A DNA stretch of 64,000 bases, taken from VRUE01 sp963707965. GTDB lineage: Bacteria; Actinomycetota; Thermoleophilia; Solirubrobacterales; 70-9. Below, in pieces: positions 63,202 to 64,000 of this stretch. The position numbers and the translations under genes were made by a program. The notes beneath the pieces are model-generated. The model saw only the letters and a list, made by a program, of their open reading frames with translations, did not search any database and was not told where the DNA came from. Position 1 is the stretch's first letter. Every line of letters begins with the position of its first letter. Where the stretch lies: positions 248,001-312,000 of the forward strand of contig CAVPRR010000003.1 of the NCBI GenBank assembly GCA_963707965.1, written 5' to 3'.

Positions 63202-64000
63202 CTAGGAGGCGCCGGGCGCGCTCTGCGAGGCTGGTTCGCCTTGGGCGGCCCTGTCGAAGGAGCCTCGAAGGAATGCCTCGGCTGTGGGCACGTCGAGGGG
63301 ATGGGCGAACAGGAAGCCCTGCCCGCTGTCGCAATCCTCCTCCTTCAGCAGCGAAAGCTCGCTCTGCTGTTCGATGCCCTCGGCGAAGGTCTCGATCGAG
63401 AGGGCCTTGCCGAGCTGCACGAGGGTGCGGATGAGTGTCTCGCCCTCCTCGTTGCGCCTCAGTCCCGAGATGAACGACTGGTCGATCTTCAGCGCGTCGA
63501 CTGGGAACTGCTGGAGGTGGGCGAGGGATGAGTAGCCGGTGCCGAAGTCGTCAATCGCAATCTGCACCCCGAGTCGCTTGATCGTGTTGAGCCGGTCGGC
63601 GGTTTCCTCCGCGTTGTGCATGAGCGTTGTCTCGGTGACCTCGATCATCAGCGCCGCGGGGTCCAGGCCACTTTCGTTGAGTGCGCCTTCGATGTCGGCC
63701 GTGATCTGATTGGTGTCGAGCTGGCGGGCGGAGACGTTGACGGCCATCGTGATCGGATAGCCCGCAGCGCGCCACTCCGCGCCCTGAGCGCAGGCCTGCC
63801 CCAGGACCCACCTTCCCACCTCGGTGATCTGCCCCGTCTCCTCGAGAAGGGGTATGAAGCTGTCTGGCTGGAGGAGGCCGTGCGTGGGGTGGTTCCAGCG
63901 GAGCAGAGCCTCCATTCCGGTGGGGTGCATGTCGCTGAGCTTGACCGTGGGCTGATAGACGAGGAAGAACTCCTCCTTCTCGAGGGCATCGCGCAGGTCC
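63202..64000 (-). CDS. EAL-domain cyclic-di-GMP phosphodiesterase, 5' end beyond window
   Basis: The C-terminal 265 residues of a larger protein that stays open to the window edge. All catalytic blocks are present: MEALLRW (EAL), VNVSARQL, IEVTETTLM, IDDFGTGYSSL, DALKIDQSFI and the late Glu in FAEGIEQQSEL, so the domain should hydrolyse c-di-GMP. The GGDEF or sensor part expected upstream lies outside the window. It is transcribed toward korA, with 105 bp between the genes. Confidence 0.9.
   Translation of the reverse strand, partial: DLRDALEKEEFFLVYQPTVKLSDMHPTGMEALLRWNHPTHGLLQPDSFIPLLEETGQITEVGRWVLGQACAQGAEWRAAGYPITMAVNVSARQLDTNQITADIEGALNESGLDPAALMIEVTETTLMHNAEETADRLNTIKRLGVQIAIDDFGTGYSSLAHLQQFPVDALKIDQSFISGLRRNEEGETLIRTLVQLGKALSIETFAEGIEQQSELSLLKEEDCDSGQGFLFAHPLDVPTAEAFLRGSFDRAAQGEPASQSAPGAS

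Overview
The window is GC-rich (roughly two thirds G+C by eye) and reads as an actinobacterial chromosome, most likely a deep lineage such as Thermoleophilia (Solirubrobacterales-like). Supporting signs are frequent GTG/TTG starts, many genes without a Shine-Dalgarno site but with a -10-like hexamer 6-8 nt before the start codon (leaderless transcripts), an F420-type PPOX protein, fused WYL regulators, an actinobacterial KorAB pair, Gly-X-Y proteins, and a secreted-protein C-terminal module typical of that group. The genus cannot be fixed from the sequence alone.

Layout. 1-4.9 kb: a low-GC left end, a VapBC-type toxin-antitoxin pair, a Fic AMP-transferase, tRNA-Phe, a small zinc-ribbon protein, an alpha/beta hydrolase and a c-type cytochrome lipoprotein. 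4.9-7.4 kb: arsenate reductase, then a fluoride riboswitch driving two FluC/CrcB subunits and a protein with three DUF190 domains. 7.4-17 kb: housekeeping-type genes (YhaM-like nuclease, double WYL regulator, MBL hydrolase, penicillin-acylase-family hydrolase, DUF1906 secreted protein, PPOX protein).

17-48 kb is a large surface-polysaccharide island. It holds dTDP-rhamnose synthesis (rmlA, D, B, C), a GDP-mannose 3,5-epimerase-like enzyme, UDP-GlcNAc 2-epimerase, two O-antigen polymerase/ligase-like proteins, an undecaprenyl-phosphate sugar transferase, a Wzx-like flippase, at least six glycosyltransferases, two GT-C-like membrane proteins, an acyltransferase, two methyltransferases, two secreted GH39-like glycosidases, and an operon of ABC exporter, nucleotidyltransferase, glycosyltransferase and methyltransferase. 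The parts fit a lipid-linked glycan that is built in the cytoplasm, flipped, polymerised and trimmed outside.

48-52.6 kb is a giant Lhr-type helicase. 52.7-60.1 kb holds three consecutive secreted collagen-like proteins that share a conserved upstream regulatory region of about 107 bp; two carry phage-tail-fibre-like C-terminal modules and one contains four identical 99-bp repeats. This is the most unusual part of the window. 60.2-64 kb holds 2-oxoacid:ferredoxin oxidoreductase (korB, korA) and the C-terminal part of an EAL phosphodiesterase cut by the window edge.

At least nine genes show apparent single-base frame changes, often in G/C runs, while several very long genes are intact. Some of these are probably sequence errors; affected genes are given as one span with the break described.
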